DNA of 8,932 bases from DATLFA01 sp039934635 (GTDB lineage Bacteria > Actinomycetota > Acidimicrobiia > Acidimicrobiales > WLNW01), in the NCBI GenBank assembly GCA_039934635.1, contig JBDTLT010000224.1:1-8932 (forward strand), in the 5' to 3' direction. The position numbers were made by a program, and so were the translations under genes. This document shows positions 1 to 6,623 of the stretch, in pieces. Every line of letters starts with the position of its first letter. Position 1 is the first letter of the stretch. Below the pieces are notes generated by a model. That model did not search any database. It was given only the letters and a program-made list of their open reading frames with translations, and was not told the origin of the DNA.

Positions 1-692
1 ACAACCACGTACTGCGAGATATCGACCTCACGGTCGCGCGGGGCGAGGTCGTCGTCGTGCTCGGCCCGTCGGGATCCGGCAAGTCGACGCTGTGCCGCTG
101 TATCAACCGGCTCGAACGCATCGATTCGGGAACGATCACCATCGATGGTCAACCGCTGCCCGAGGAAGGCCGCGCCCTCGCTCGGTTGCGCGCCGACGTC
201 GGCATGGTCTTTCAACAGTTCAACCTGTTCGCGCACAAGACAGTGCTGCAAAACGTCACCATGGGCCCGATCCACACCCGGGGGCTCGGCAAGGCGCAGG
301 CCGATGCGCTCGCCCGCGAGTTGCTTGCACGGGTAGGCATCGCCGACAAGGCGGCCGAATTTCCGGCTCGATTGTCCGGTGGTCAGCAGCAGCGCGCCGC
401 GATCGCACGCGCCCTCGCGATGAACCCAAAGCTCATGATGTTCGACGAACCGACGTCGGCCCTCGACCCCGAGATGATCACCGAGGTCCTCGACGTGATG
501 CGCGATCTCGCCACGGGTGGCACGACGATGATCGTGATCACTCACGAGATGGGCTTCGCCCGCTCCGCAGCAAACCGGGTCGTCTTCATGGACGAGGGTC
601 GCATCGTCGAAACGGGCGCACCGACGGACTTCTTCAATCGACCGACCACAGAACGTGCCGCCGCGTTCCTGTCGAAGATCCTTTCTCACTGA
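1..692 (+). CDS. gluA: Amino-acid (glutamate-type) ABC transporter ATP-binding protein, 5' partial
   Basis: This is the cytoplasmic ATPase that powers uptake of a polar amino acid, probably glutamate or a relative. The frame is open from the first complete codon (position 3); the apparent GTG start at 57 lies inside the protein, because codons before it read NHVLRDIDLTVARGEVVVV, the usual start of this family. About 15-20 N-terminal residues therefore lie outside the window. All nucleotide-binding motifs are present: Walker A GPSGSGKST, Q-loop VFQQFNLF, signature LSGGQQQR, Walker B LMMFDEP followed by the D-loop SALD, and the switch histidine in VITHE. The visible 229 residues fit the normal length of about 240-250. 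The solute-binding protein gene follows after 30 bp and two permease genes come next, so this is the first visible gene of the operon. Family assignment is firm; glutamate as substrate is inferred from resemblance to Corynebacterium GluABCD. Confidence 0.93.
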   Translation, partial: NHVLRDIDLTVARGEVVVVLGPSGSGKSTLCRCINRLERIDSGTITIDGQPLPEEGRALARLRADVGMVFQQFNLFAHKTVLQNVTMGPIHTRGLGKAQADALARELLARVGIADKAAEFPARLSGGQQQRAAIARALAMNPKLMMFDEPTSALDPEMITEVLDVMRDLATGGTTMIVITHEMGFARSAANRVVFMDEGRIVETGAPTDFFNRPTTERAAAFLSKILSH

Positions 693-710
693 CCCGCAAG
701 TAACGACCCT

Positions 711-715
711 GGAGG
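711..715 (+). promoter_or_regulatory. Ribosome binding site of the substrate-binding protein gene
   Basis: A perfect GGAGG lies 7 nt before the ATG at 723. It is one of the two best Shine-Dalgarno sequences in the window and supports strong translation of the substrate-binding protein, which is normally needed in excess over the membrane parts. Confidence 0.8.
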
Positions 716-722
716 TTCAAGT

Positions 723-1628
723 ATGAAGCAACGATGGATTGGCCGGCTGGCCATCGCGATTGTCGCGCTGACGGTGATTGCCGCGGGGTGCGGTGACGAT
801 GGTTCGACCTCGACATCGACGCCCAGCGCCACCACTGGCACGGCCACCGGTCCGCCGCAGTTCGCGGCCGGGACGGCGATGGCCACCATTCAGTCGAAGG
901 GCAAGCTGGTAGTCGGCACCAAGTTCGACCAGCCATTGTTCGGCCTCAAGAACCCGACCAACGGACAGGTCGAGGGATTCGACGTCGAAGTCGCCAAGAT
1001 CGTGGCTCGGGCAATCTTCGGTAGCGACATCACCAACAAGGTCGAATACCAAGAGGCAACCTCCAAGGTACGCGAGACCGTCATCCAAGACGGCAAGGTC
1101 GACATCGTCGTTGCGACGTACACGATCAACGATGAGCGCAAGAAGGTCGTCGACTTCGCCGGACCGTATTACGTCGCCGGTCAAGACATCCTCGTAAAGA
1201 AGGCCAACACCACCATCACCGGCGTCGATTCACTCGCGGGCAAGAAGGTGTGCACGGTGCAGGGCTCGACGTCGCTCACCAATGTGCAAAAGAGCGCGCC
1301 GACGGCCGACGTGTCGATCACGTTCGACAAGTACTCGCTGTGTATCGAGGCGCTGAAGGATGGTCGTGTCGAGGCAGTGACCACCGACAACGTGATCTTG
1401 CTCGGCTTCATCAACGATGATCCGGCCAATCTCAAGCTGGTCAACAAGCCGTTCACGAGCGAGCCGTACGGCATCGGTCTCAAGAAGGACGATGCGGCGT
1501 TCCGCACGTTCGTCAACGACACCCTCGAGAAGGCCTACAAGGACGGATCGTGGAAGAAGGCGTGGGACGACACCGCGGGCAAGACCGGCCAAGCGGCTCC
1601 GACCCCGCCGGCCGTGAACCGGTACTGA
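723..1628 (+). CDS. gluB: Extracellular amino-acid-binding lipoprotein (SBP family 3)
   Basis: This lipoprotein captures the amino acid outside the membrane and delivers it to the two permeases encoded downstream. Residues 1-22 form a lipoprotein signal peptide: a basic start (KQRWIGR), a hydrophobic core, and a lipobox-like AAGC with Cys23 as the lipidated residue. A Ser/Thr-rich linker (about 25-46) leads to the bilobed family-3 domain (about 55-285). Visible ligand-pocket features are the TINDERK motif with Arg139, which in this family binds the ligand carboxylate, the VQGSTS loop (179-184), and TTD with Asp222, expected to contact the amino group. Cys177 and Cys207 are placed so that they could form a disulfide, as in actinobacterial GluB-type proteins. 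The start is set by the GGAGG site and the signal peptide. The tail after about 285 is Ala/Pro-rich and probably disordered. Glutamate, glutamine or aspartate are all possible ligands. Confidence 0.92.
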   Translation: MKQRWIGRLAIAIVALTVIAAGCGDDGSTSTSTPSATTGTATGPPQFAAGTAMATIQSKGKLVVGTKFDQPLFGLKNPTNGQVEGFDVEVAKIVARAIFGSDITNKVEYQEATSKVRETVIQDGKVDIVVATYTINDERKKVVDFAGPYYVAGQDILVKKANTTITGVDSLAGKKVCTVQGSTSLTNVQKSAPTADVSITFDKYSLCIEALKDGRVEAVTTDNVILLGFINDDPANLKLVNKPFTSEPYGIGLKKDDAAFRTFVNDTLEKAYKDGSWKKAWDDTAGKTGQAAPTPPAVNRY

Positions 1629-1672
1629 TCACTGGCGCCGAGAGAATTGTGTAGGCAAAGGCCGGCCCGGAT

Positions 1673-2317
1673 GTGAGCGTCTTCTTCGACAACCTCGACA
1701 TCTTCTGGGCCGGCCTGCGCACCACGGCGGCGTTGACGGCGCTGTCGTTCGCCTTCGCTCTCGTGATCGGCACGGTGCTCGCGTCGTGCCGCGTCAGCCC
1801 GATCAAGCCGTTGCGCATCGCGGCCATGACCTACGTCGAGACCGTGCGCAACTGTCCGTTGACGGTGCACATCCTCTTGGCCTTCTTCGGATGGCCCAAG
1901 CTCGGCTTTCGCTACAGCCCATTCGTCACCGCAGTGATCGTGTTGTCGTACTACACGGGCGCGTTCGTGGGCGAGACGATCCGGGCCGGCATGAACACCG
2001 TTGGGCGCGGGCAACTCGAAGCCGCGCGGTCGATCGGGCTCGGCTTCTCCGACACCCTGCGGCTGGTCGTGCTGCCGCAGGCGGTGCGGACGGTGATCGC
2101 ACCGCTCGGGTCGCTGCTCTCCGCGCTCGTGCGCAACTCTGCGATCGCCTACACGATCTCGGTGCTCGACATCATGGGTCGATCGGATCGACTCATCACG
2201 ACCACGGCACAGCCCTTGGCAGTACTGGTCGGCGCCGCGCTCACCTACTACGTGCTGACGATCCCGCTGGCGTTTGGCATCAACGCCATTGATCGACGGC
2301 AGAGGATCGCACGATGA
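1673..2317 (+). CDS. gluC: Amino-acid ABC transporter permease 1 (HisM/GluC type)
   Basis: This is one of two inner-membrane permeases that form the translocation channel. The 214-residue protein has about five hydrophobic segments (near 15-37, 50-72, 83-105, 140-165, 180-203), as usual for the short polar-amino-acid permeases. The cytoplasmic EAA loop that docks on the ATPase is clear: GRGQLEAARSIGLGFSDTLR continuing to LPQAVR, residues 111-139. The N-terminal half carries the family segment VETVRNCPLT (55-64). The start must be GTG 1673: the only earlier in-frame GTG (1649) runs straight into a TAG stop at 1652. Only a weak AAAGG (1657-1661) precedes it, so translation may depend partly on coupling or a longer leader. 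It follows gluB after 44 bp, and its stop overlaps the start of the next permease gene (ATGA), indicating translational coupling. Confidence 0.92.
   Translation: MSVFFDNLDIFWAGLRTTAALTALSFAFALVIGTVLASCRVSPIKPLRIAAMTYVETVRNCPLTVHILLAFFGWPKLGFRYSPFVTAVIVLSYYTGAFVGETIRAGMNTVGRGQLEAARSIGLGFSDTLRLVVLPQAVRTVIAPLGSLLSALVRNSAIAYTISVLDIMGRSDRLITTTAQPLAVLVGAALTYYVLTIPLAFGINAIDRRQRIAR
2301..2306 (+). promoter_or_regulatory. Ribosome binding site of permease 2
   Basis: AGAGGA lies 7 nt before the ATG at 2314, inside the 3' end of the preceding permease gene. Together with the ATGA stop/start overlap it fixes the start of permease 2. Confidence 0.6.
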
Positions 2318-3171
2318 ACGAGCTCGTACTCGGCGATGATCTGGGGCCGCGTGGGCGTCGCCGCGTCGCGATCGCCACGGCAGTGTCGCTCGTCGTGATC
2401 GTCGTCGCGGTGCTGCTGGCGGTCAAGCGATTCCACGACAAGGGCCAGCTCGATCGCAAGTTGTGGGAGAGCATCTTCACTCGCTCGACTGCTCGCTTCA
2501 TGTTCACCGGTCTGCGCAATACGTTGACCGCGGCGCTCGTCGCGATGGCGATCGCGCTAGTGCTCGGGATGATCGGCGCGTTCGGGCGGCTCGATCCCCG
2601 CCGGTCGGTGCGAGGCCCGTCGATCGTTCTGATCGAGCTGTTCCGTGCGACACCACTGGTGTTGCTGATCTACTTCGCGGGGGTCGCGGTGCCGCGTTAC
2701 CTCTTCGAGCTGAGCTCCTATTGGTATCTGGTCGTGGCGCTCGCGCTCTACAACGGCTCGGTGATCGCGGAGGTCTTCCGCGCCGGGATCCTCGCGCTCG
2801 GACGGGGTCAGCGCGAGGCCGCGCTAGCGATCGGCTTCACCGAAGGGCAAGCCTTGCGCCGGGTGCTGTTTCCGCAAGCAGTACGGAGCATGGTGCCCGC
2901 CATCATCAATCAGCTCGTCACGTTGCTGAAGGATTCGTCGCTCGGTGCGTTGGTTCTCGTGCCGGCGGTCGACGATCTGTTGCGGCGCGGCCGTCAGGTG
3001 GGTGAGTTCAACCGCAACCCGCTGCAGGCATTGCTCGTCACCGGCGTCGTGTACATAATCGTGAACTTCGCGCTGACGAGCCTGGCGCGGCGCCTCGAGA
3101 GCCGTCAGTCCCGAGTGGAACGCGCTCGCCTCGAGCTCGAGTGGTCGCAGCTGCAACGCAGTATGGCCTGA
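2314..3171 (+). CDS. gluD: Amino-acid ABC transporter permease 2 (GluD type)
   Basis: This is the partner permease that forms a heterodimeric channel with the product of the preceding gene. It has 285 residues, longer than its partner because of an N-terminal extension with an extra membrane segment (about 18-37) and a charged linker (39-60). The core permease domain runs from about 65 to 260, with the ELFRATPLVLLIYF segment (108-121) and the EAA loop GRGQREAALAIGFTEGQALR continuing to FPQAVR (163-191). The C-terminal tail (about 259-283) is highly charged and rich in Arg and Glu, possibly a short helical cytoplasmic tail. The start is set by the 4-bp overlap with permease 1 and the AGAGGA site. 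No terminator hairpin is visible after the stop at 3171; the next gene starts 16 bp later but appears to have its own promoter. Confidence 0.92.
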   Translation: MNELVLGDDLGPRGRRRVAIATAVSLVVIVVAVLLAVKRFHDKGQLDRKLWESIFTRSTARFMFTGLRNTLTAALVAMAIALVLGMIGAFGRLDPRRSVRGPSIVLIELFRATPLVLLIYFAGVAVPRYLFELSSYWYLVVALALYNGSVIAEVFRAGILALGRGQREAALAIGFTEGQALRRVLFPQAVRSMVPAIINQLVTLLKDSSLGALVLVPAVDDLLRRGRQVGEFNRNPLQALLVTGVVYIIVNFALTSLARRLESRQSRVERARLELEWSQLQRSMA

Positions 3172-3175
3172 TCAT

Positions 3176-3181
3176 TACACT
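3176..3181 (+). promoter_or_regulatory. Putative -10 element of a leaderless promoter for the MOSC gene
   Basis: TACACT (fits TAnnnT) is followed by exactly 6 nt and then the GTG start at 3188. A transcript starting 7 nt after the hexamer would begin on the start codon itself. There is no Shine-Dalgarno sequence between the preceding stop and this start. No convincing -35 box is visible, so the call rests on the hexamer, its spacing, and the same layout at two other genes in the window. Confidence 0.5.
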
Positions 3182-3187
3182 GCGGTC

Positions 3188-3967
3188 GTGGAGATCGGTC
3201 GGGTCGGGCAACTCTGGTCGTATCCGGTCAAGTCGTTTGCCGGCGTCGCGGTCGATGTCCTGGCCCTCGCTGACGAAGGGCCGGTTGGCGACCGTGCATG
3301 GGGCATCTATGACGTCGCGGCGGATGTGGTCCTGTCGGCGAAACGCGTCGGGGCGCTGTTGTACGCATCGGTGGCCGGCGACATTGCGACGCTCCCAACG
3401 GGCGCGTCGGGGCGGCTGGGGGAACCGTCGCTGGACAAGGCGCTGAGTGAATGGCTCGGACGTTCCGTGCGTATGGTGCACGTCGACGACCAGCCGACGC
3501 TGCGTCAAGAGATGCATCAGGACAACGAAGACGACGCTTCGCTCGTCATCCGGTGGCGCACACCGCGCGGGCGCTATGTAGATCTCTTCCCCCTGCATCT
3601 GATGGCGACGGTGTCGCTCGAGCAACTCGCTCGATCGCACCCCGATCTCGATTGGGATGTCCGCCGGTTTCGACCGAACGCGGTGATCGACACCGATGTG
3701 CCCGAAGAAGAATGGCTGGGGCGCATGCTGCGCATCGGCGCGGTCGAACTCTCGGTGCCCGACCAGCTCACCGAGCGTTGCGTGATGACGACGCGCGCGC
3801 AACCGTGGTTCGATGAGCAGCGTTCGCTACTGCGTACTATCGCTCGTGATCGGCGCGGCTTCGAAGGCCCGCTCACCGCCGGCTCTGCGGGCGCGCAACT
3901 GGGCTGCTACGGCGAGGTCGCCGCGCCGGGTGAAGTACGCGTCGGCGATGCCGTGGAGTTGGTCTGA
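3188..3967 (+). CDS. MOSC domain-containing protein
   Basis: This is a 259-residue protein with an N-terminal MOSC beta-barrel domain (about 1-110) and a C-terminal MOSC domain (about 120-258), the fold shared by the C-terminus of Moco sulfurase and the mARC/YcbX/YiiM proteins, which bind the molybdenum cofactor. Family hallmarks are LWSYPVKS (9-16), GDRAWGIYD (34-42), RFRPN (160-164), the ERC motif with Cys198 (the usual cofactor-ligand cysteine in MOSC proteins), and the closing LGCYGEV and GDAVEL segments (238-258). There is no fused 2Fe-2S ferredoxin domain, unlike YcbX, so any electron donor would be a separate protein. The GTG start is favoured because the conserved domain begins within ten residues of it. 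The gene lies just behind the transporter operon and converges on the MFS gene with a 10-bp gap; neither neighbour suggests its substrate. Reductase of N-hydroxylated compounds or sulfur carrier are both possible. Confidence 0.88.
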   Translation: MEIGRVGQLWSYPVKSFAGVAVDVLALADEGPVGDRAWGIYDVAADVVLSAKRVGALLYASVAGDIATLPTGASGRLGEPSLDKALSEWLGRSVRMVHVDDQPTLRQEMHQDNEDDASLVIRWRTPRGRYVDLFPLHLMATVSLEQLARSHPDLDWDVRRFRPNAVIDTDVPEEEWLGRMLRIGAVELSVPDQLTERCVMTTRAQPWFDEQRSLLRTIARDRRGFEGPLTAGSAGAQLGCYGEVAAPGEVRVGDAVELV

Positions 3968-3977
3968 CGGAGGCGAG

Positions 3978-5228
3978 TTACTGTGCGACGGCAGGCTCGG
4001 GCACGAGGGCCGGTGTGGCATCGAGTGCTTTGGAGTATCCCGGACGGACGATCCGCACGATGGCGAGCACGACCAATGAGAGCGCAGCGCCGGCGACGGT
4101 CACGCGACGGAGGCCGTAACGGTCGCCGAGCTGGCCTTCGACGTTCACCGAGAACGCGTACATCGTGCCCAGGATCACCTGGTTGAGCGAGACGATGCGG
4201 CCGCGGAGCGCGGCGGGCGCTCGAAGTTGCGCGGTCGTCGAGAAGCTCGACAACGCGGCGAAATAGAGGGCGCCCACGAACAGGATCGCGATCGCGGCGA
4301 CGGCGATGTTGGGCGCGAGGCCATAGACGATGAGCGCGATCGGCCCGGCAATGATGGCGACCAACATCACCCGACGCACGCCGTATCGACGCGAGAGCGG
4401 CCCGAACGAAACGCCCATCGCGACCGCGCCCACACCTTGCGCAGTGATCAACCAACCGACGTCACCCTTGTCGCCGTGGAGCACCTTTTCTACGACCGAG
4501 GGGATGAGGCCGATGAACGGTGCGACACACAGCGTGTTGAGGCACAGCGCCAGCATCGTGATGCGCATGCCGGGCTCGCTCCTCGCAAACCGGAAGCCCT
4601 CGGCGATGGCCCGCAGGATCGGCGCGTGCGCGAAGTGTTGCCTCGGCAACGTGATGGCGACGAGGGCAACGACAACGGCGAAGAAGCTGGCGGCGTTGAT
4701 CGCCATCACCCAGCTGATGCCCAACTGTTGGTAGACGAAGATGCCGGCGACCGGGCCGATGACGCGGCCGAGATTCCACGATGCCGAGCTCAGACCGATT
4801 GCGCCTCCGAGATCGGCCGTCGGCACGAGTTCGGGGAGGATGGCCTGGAACGACGGGAACGACAGGGCGAAGATGCAGCCGTTGGCCAGCGCGTAGAGCG
4901 CGATCACCGGAGCGCCGGGAGTCGACGTCGCCATCGCAAGGGTGAGCAACGACGCGAACACCGCTTGCGCGAGTGTCGCGGTCATGAAGATGGCCTTGCG
5001 CGAATAACGGTCGGCCATCGCGCCGCCGAGTGATCCGAGCAGCGCGGTGGGGGCGAACTCGGCCGACGCGACGGCCGCGCCCCAGCCCGAGCTGTTGGTG
5101 AGATGCACCGTGTAGTAGCCGAGCGCGGCGGCTTGCATCCAGGTGCCCACGTTGGAGACGAAGGAACCGGTCCACACCACGGCGAACTTGCGGTGGCGCA
5201 GTGGCGCGAATGCGCCGGACAGGTTCAT
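3978..5228 (-). CDS. MFS transporter, MFS_3 (EntS-like efflux) family
   Basis: This 416-residue integral membrane protein has about 12 hydrophobic segments and resembles the MFS_3 family, which includes the enterobactin exporter EntS and many drug or metabolite exporters. The loop between helices 2 and 3 carries a good motif A, GGAMADRYSRK (68-78), and a second copy sits in the C-terminal half, GPLSRRYGVRR (276-286). The segment APAALRGRIVSLNQ (337-350) is the family-typical loop before the last helices. The N-terminus, FAPLRHRKFAVVWTGSFVSNVGTWMQ without its middle, is also typical (residues 7-32 overall). The substrate cannot be read from the sequence. The ATG at 5228 has no Shine-Dalgarno sequence but a TACTGT hexamer lies 8 nt upstream, so the gene may have its own nearly leaderless promoter despite lying 69 bp behind dinB on the same strand. 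Confidence 0.88.
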   Translation of the reverse strand: MNLSGAFAPLRHRKFAVVWTGSFVSNVGTWMQAAALGYYTVHLTNSSGWGAAVASAEFAPTALLGSLGGAMADRYSRKAIFMTATLAQAVFASLLTLAMATSTPGAPVIALYALANGCIFALSFPSFQAILPELVPTADLGGAIGLSSASWNLGRVIGPVAGIFVYQQLGISWVMAINAASFFAVVVALVAITLPRQHFAHAPILRAIAEGFRFARSEPGMRITMLALCLNTLCVAPFIGLIPSVVEKVLHGDKGDVGWLITAQGVGAVAMGVSFGPLSRRYGVRRVMLVAIIAGPIALIVYGLAPNIAVAAIAILFVGALYFAALSSFSTTAQLRAPAALRGRIVSLNQVILGTMYAFSVNVEGQLGDRYGLRRVTVAGAALSLVVLAIVRIVRPGYSKALDATPALVPEPAVAQ

Positions 5229-5236
5229 GGCGATCG

Positions 5237-5242
5237 ACAGTA
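5237..5242 (-). promoter_or_regulatory. Putative -10 element upstream of the MFS gene
   Basis: Read on the minus strand, TACTGT (TAnnnT) ends 8 nt before the ATG at 5228. This would give a 5' leader of only one or two bases. No clear -35 box is seen. The 69-bp spacer between dinB and this gene (5229-5297) shows no clear terminator hairpin, so read-through from dinB is also possible. Confidence 0.35.
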
Positions 5243-5297
5243 GGCGACGGTGCGCCGAATACCGCCGGTGATTCGCTGTGCCGCAGGTGAGAAACGG

Positions 5298-6551
5298 TCA
5301 GAGCTCGTGTTCGGCCAGTTCGCGAAATGCGTCGGGAACCGAACCGTGTGCGGAGAGAACGGTCGATGCGTAGCCGACCGCCGAGTGGCCGAATCGTCGG
5401 CGCACGGCGTCAACAGACTGATCGATCGCCCATCGAGTGGCGCCGAGGCGCGAGCCGGGTCGGATTGCGTCATCGGGCGGCGCGGGTGCCAGTGGCAACT
5501 CGAGTTGCAGCACCGGTTGGTCGACGAGATTGGAGACGGAGATGGCGAGCAGCGAGAGATGTCGTTCGCCCGGGTGGTCGGACAAAGCGATCTGTACGAG
5601 CTCCTCGGCCACCTCGGTGAGGGTCAGCGTGGTCGCGATGGCAAAGGGCAGCGTGCGCGAGCGGGTCACGGCGCGCATGTTGGCGAAGCGCACCCGCACG
5701 GTGACCGTGCGTCCCGCGCGGCGTTTGGCCCGCAGTCGCCCGGCGACGCGATCGGCGAGGTGGCCCAACACGGGATGGATGACGTCGGCAGTGGCACCTC
5801 GGCGACCCATCGCCGATTGTGCGCCGACCGACGACGCACGAGGTGACGGCTTCACCTGCCGCTCGTCGTCATTGGCGGCGAGCGCGCTGACCTTGGCCCC
5901 GAGAACCTGCCCGAGCAATCCGCGCAGTGAGTCGTCGGGCGACGCAGCCAGTTCACCCACGGTACGAATGCCCCGCTCGGCGAGTTTCTTTTGCGTCACA
6001 GGACCGATGCCCCAGATGAGGCCAACCGGCAAAGGGTCGAGAAAGGCGCGCTCATGGTCGGGGTGCACGACCACCATGCCATCGGGCTTGGCGACTTGCG
6101 ACGCGACCTTGGCGAGATGCTTGGTACGGGCCGCGCCGACCGAGATGGGAAGACCGATTTCGTCGCGCACTCGGCGACGGATCGCGTGCCCGATCACCTC
6201 GGGCGGGCCGAAGAGATGCACCGATCCCGACACGTCGAGAAACGCTTCGTCGATGGAGATGCGCTGGACCAAGGGCGTGAAATCGTCGAGCACCGCCATC
6301 ACTTGATCGGCGATGCGTTGGTAGTTGGAGAAATGGCCGTTGACGAACAGCAACTGCGGACAGAGCTTTTTGGCCTGCCATCCGGACATGCCGCCGGACA
6401 CCCCGAAGCGCTTGGCCTCGTAGGACGCCGCGAGCACGACGCCACCGCCGACGGCGATGGGTCGTCCTCGCAGCGACGGGTCGAGCAACTGCTCGACCGA
6501 CGCGTAGAACGCATCGAGGTCAGCGTGCAGGATCGTCGGGGAGGAGCGCAC
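5298..6551 (-). CDS. dinB: DNA polymerase IV (Y-family translesion polymerase)
   Basis: This error-prone polymerase copies past damaged bases. The catalytic palm is intact: Asp11 in ILHADLDAFYASVE and Asp101-Glu102 in SIDEAFLDV are the metal ligands. Tyr16 occupies the steric-gate position that excludes ribonucleotides (Phe13 in E. coli, Tyr12 in Dpo4). The thumb helix-hairpin-helix is visible at about 178-202 (IWGIGPVTQKKLAERGI), followed by the little-finger domain (about 240-345). QLELPL (349-354) matches a clamp-binding hexapeptide. A tail of about 60 residues follows, with WAIDQSVDAVRRRFG (374-388), a segment common in actinobacterial DinB proteins. The GTG at 6551 is the only possible start: an in-frame TAG lies five codons upstream. 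No Shine-Dalgarno sequence is present. It is transcribed divergently from the phosphatase-like gene, and the spacer holds an SOS-box-like palindrome. Confidence 0.95.
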   Translation of the reverse strand: MRSSPTILHADLDAFYASVEQLLDPSLRGRPIAVGGGVVLAASYEAKRFGVSGGMSGWQAKKLCPQLLFVNGHFSNYQRIADQVMAVLDDFTPLVQRISIDEAFLDVSGSVHLFGPPEVIGHAIRRRVRDEIGLPISVGAARTKHLAKVASQVAKPDGMVVVHPDHERAFLDPLPVGLIWGIGPVTQKKLAERGIRTVGELAASPDDSLRGLLGQVLGAKVSALAANDDERQVKPSPRASSVGAQSAMGRRGATADVIHPVLGHLADRVAGRLRAKRRAGRTVTVRVRFANMRAVTRSRTLPFAIATTLTLTEVAEELVQIALSDHPGERHLSLLAISVSNLVDQPVLQLELPLAPAPPDDAIRPGSRLGATRWAIDQSVDAVRRRFGHSAVGYASTVLSAHGSVPDAFRELAEHEL

Positions 6552-6560
6552 TGCGCGGTC

Positions 6561-6590
6561 AGCCTATGCGAACACGTGTACCCCTCGCAA
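6561..6590 (-). promoter_or_regulatory. Putative dinB promoter (-10 and -35)
   Basis: On the minus strand, TAGGCT (6566-6561) is a TAnnnT-type -10 box ending 9 nt before the dinB GTG. TTGCGA (6590-6585), matching four of six positions of TTGACA, lies 18 nt further upstream. The predicted transcript would have a leader of only 2-3 nt. This is a pattern match only, without experimental support. Confidence 0.4.
6569..6582 (+). promoter_or_regulatory. Degenerate SOS-box-like palindrome upstream of dinB
   Basis: CGAACACGTGTACC matches the actinobacterial/Gram-positive LexA consensus CGAAC-N4-GTTCG at 8 of 10 defined positions: the left half-site is perfect and the right half has two mismatches. 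Its centre is the 8-bp perfect palindrome ACACGTGT (6572-6579). It lies between the putative -35 and -10 of dinB, where a repressor would block transcription. The match is imperfect and this clade's LexA motif may differ. Confidence 0.35.
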
Positions 6591-6600
6591 GAACGAGTTC
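6591..6600. repeat. Short palindrome GAACGAGTTC, possible operator
   Basis: GAAC-GA-GTTC is a 10-bp inverted repeat with a 2-base centre, lying 11 bp before the putative -10 of the phosphatase-like gene. The half-sites look like LexA half-sites but the spacing is 2 rather than 4. It could bind another dimeric regulator or be chance. Confidence 0.3.
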
Positions 6601-6611
6601 GTGCCCGTCGT

Positions 6612-6617
6612 TACGCT
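6612..6617 (+). promoter_or_regulatory. Putative -10 element of a leaderless promoter for the phosphatase-like gene
   Basis: TACGCT (TAnnnT) is followed by exactly 6 nt and then the GTG start at 6624. This is the same geometry as at the MOSC gene and the F420 oxidoreductase gene. No Shine-Dalgarno sequence is present. Confidence 0.5.
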
Positions 6618-6623
6618 GCCTCG

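Noticed and set aside
3038..3802. Minus-strand open frame of 254 codons opposite the MOSC gene
   Set aside because: It runs across the end of the permease gene and most of the MOSC gene, has shadow-like composition, and shows no recognisable motif. The plus strand encodes a well-conserved MOSC protein.
3968..3977. Bidirectional terminator between the convergent MOSC and MFS genes
   Set aside because: Only 10 bp separate the stops, and I see no GC-rich hairpin followed by a T-run on either strand.
4227..5033. Long plus-strand open frame (268 codons) opposite the MFS gene
   Set aside because: Its product is rich in Arg, Asp, Glu, His and Gly in the low-complexity manner of an antisense frame in high-GC DNA. 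The minus-strand frame encodes a clear MFS protein with two motif A copies.
5250..6306. Plus-strand open frames opposite dinB (5250-5846 and 5437-6306)
   Set aside because: Composition is typical of antisense frames, and the minus strand encodes an intact DNA polymerase IV with catalytic residues.
5991..6623. Upstream extension of the phosphatase-like frame to 5991
   Set aside because: The extension is fully antisense to dinB over most of its length and gives Asp/Arg/His-rich shadow sequence. The real start is placed at GTG 6624 by the -10-like box and the start of sensible protein sequence.
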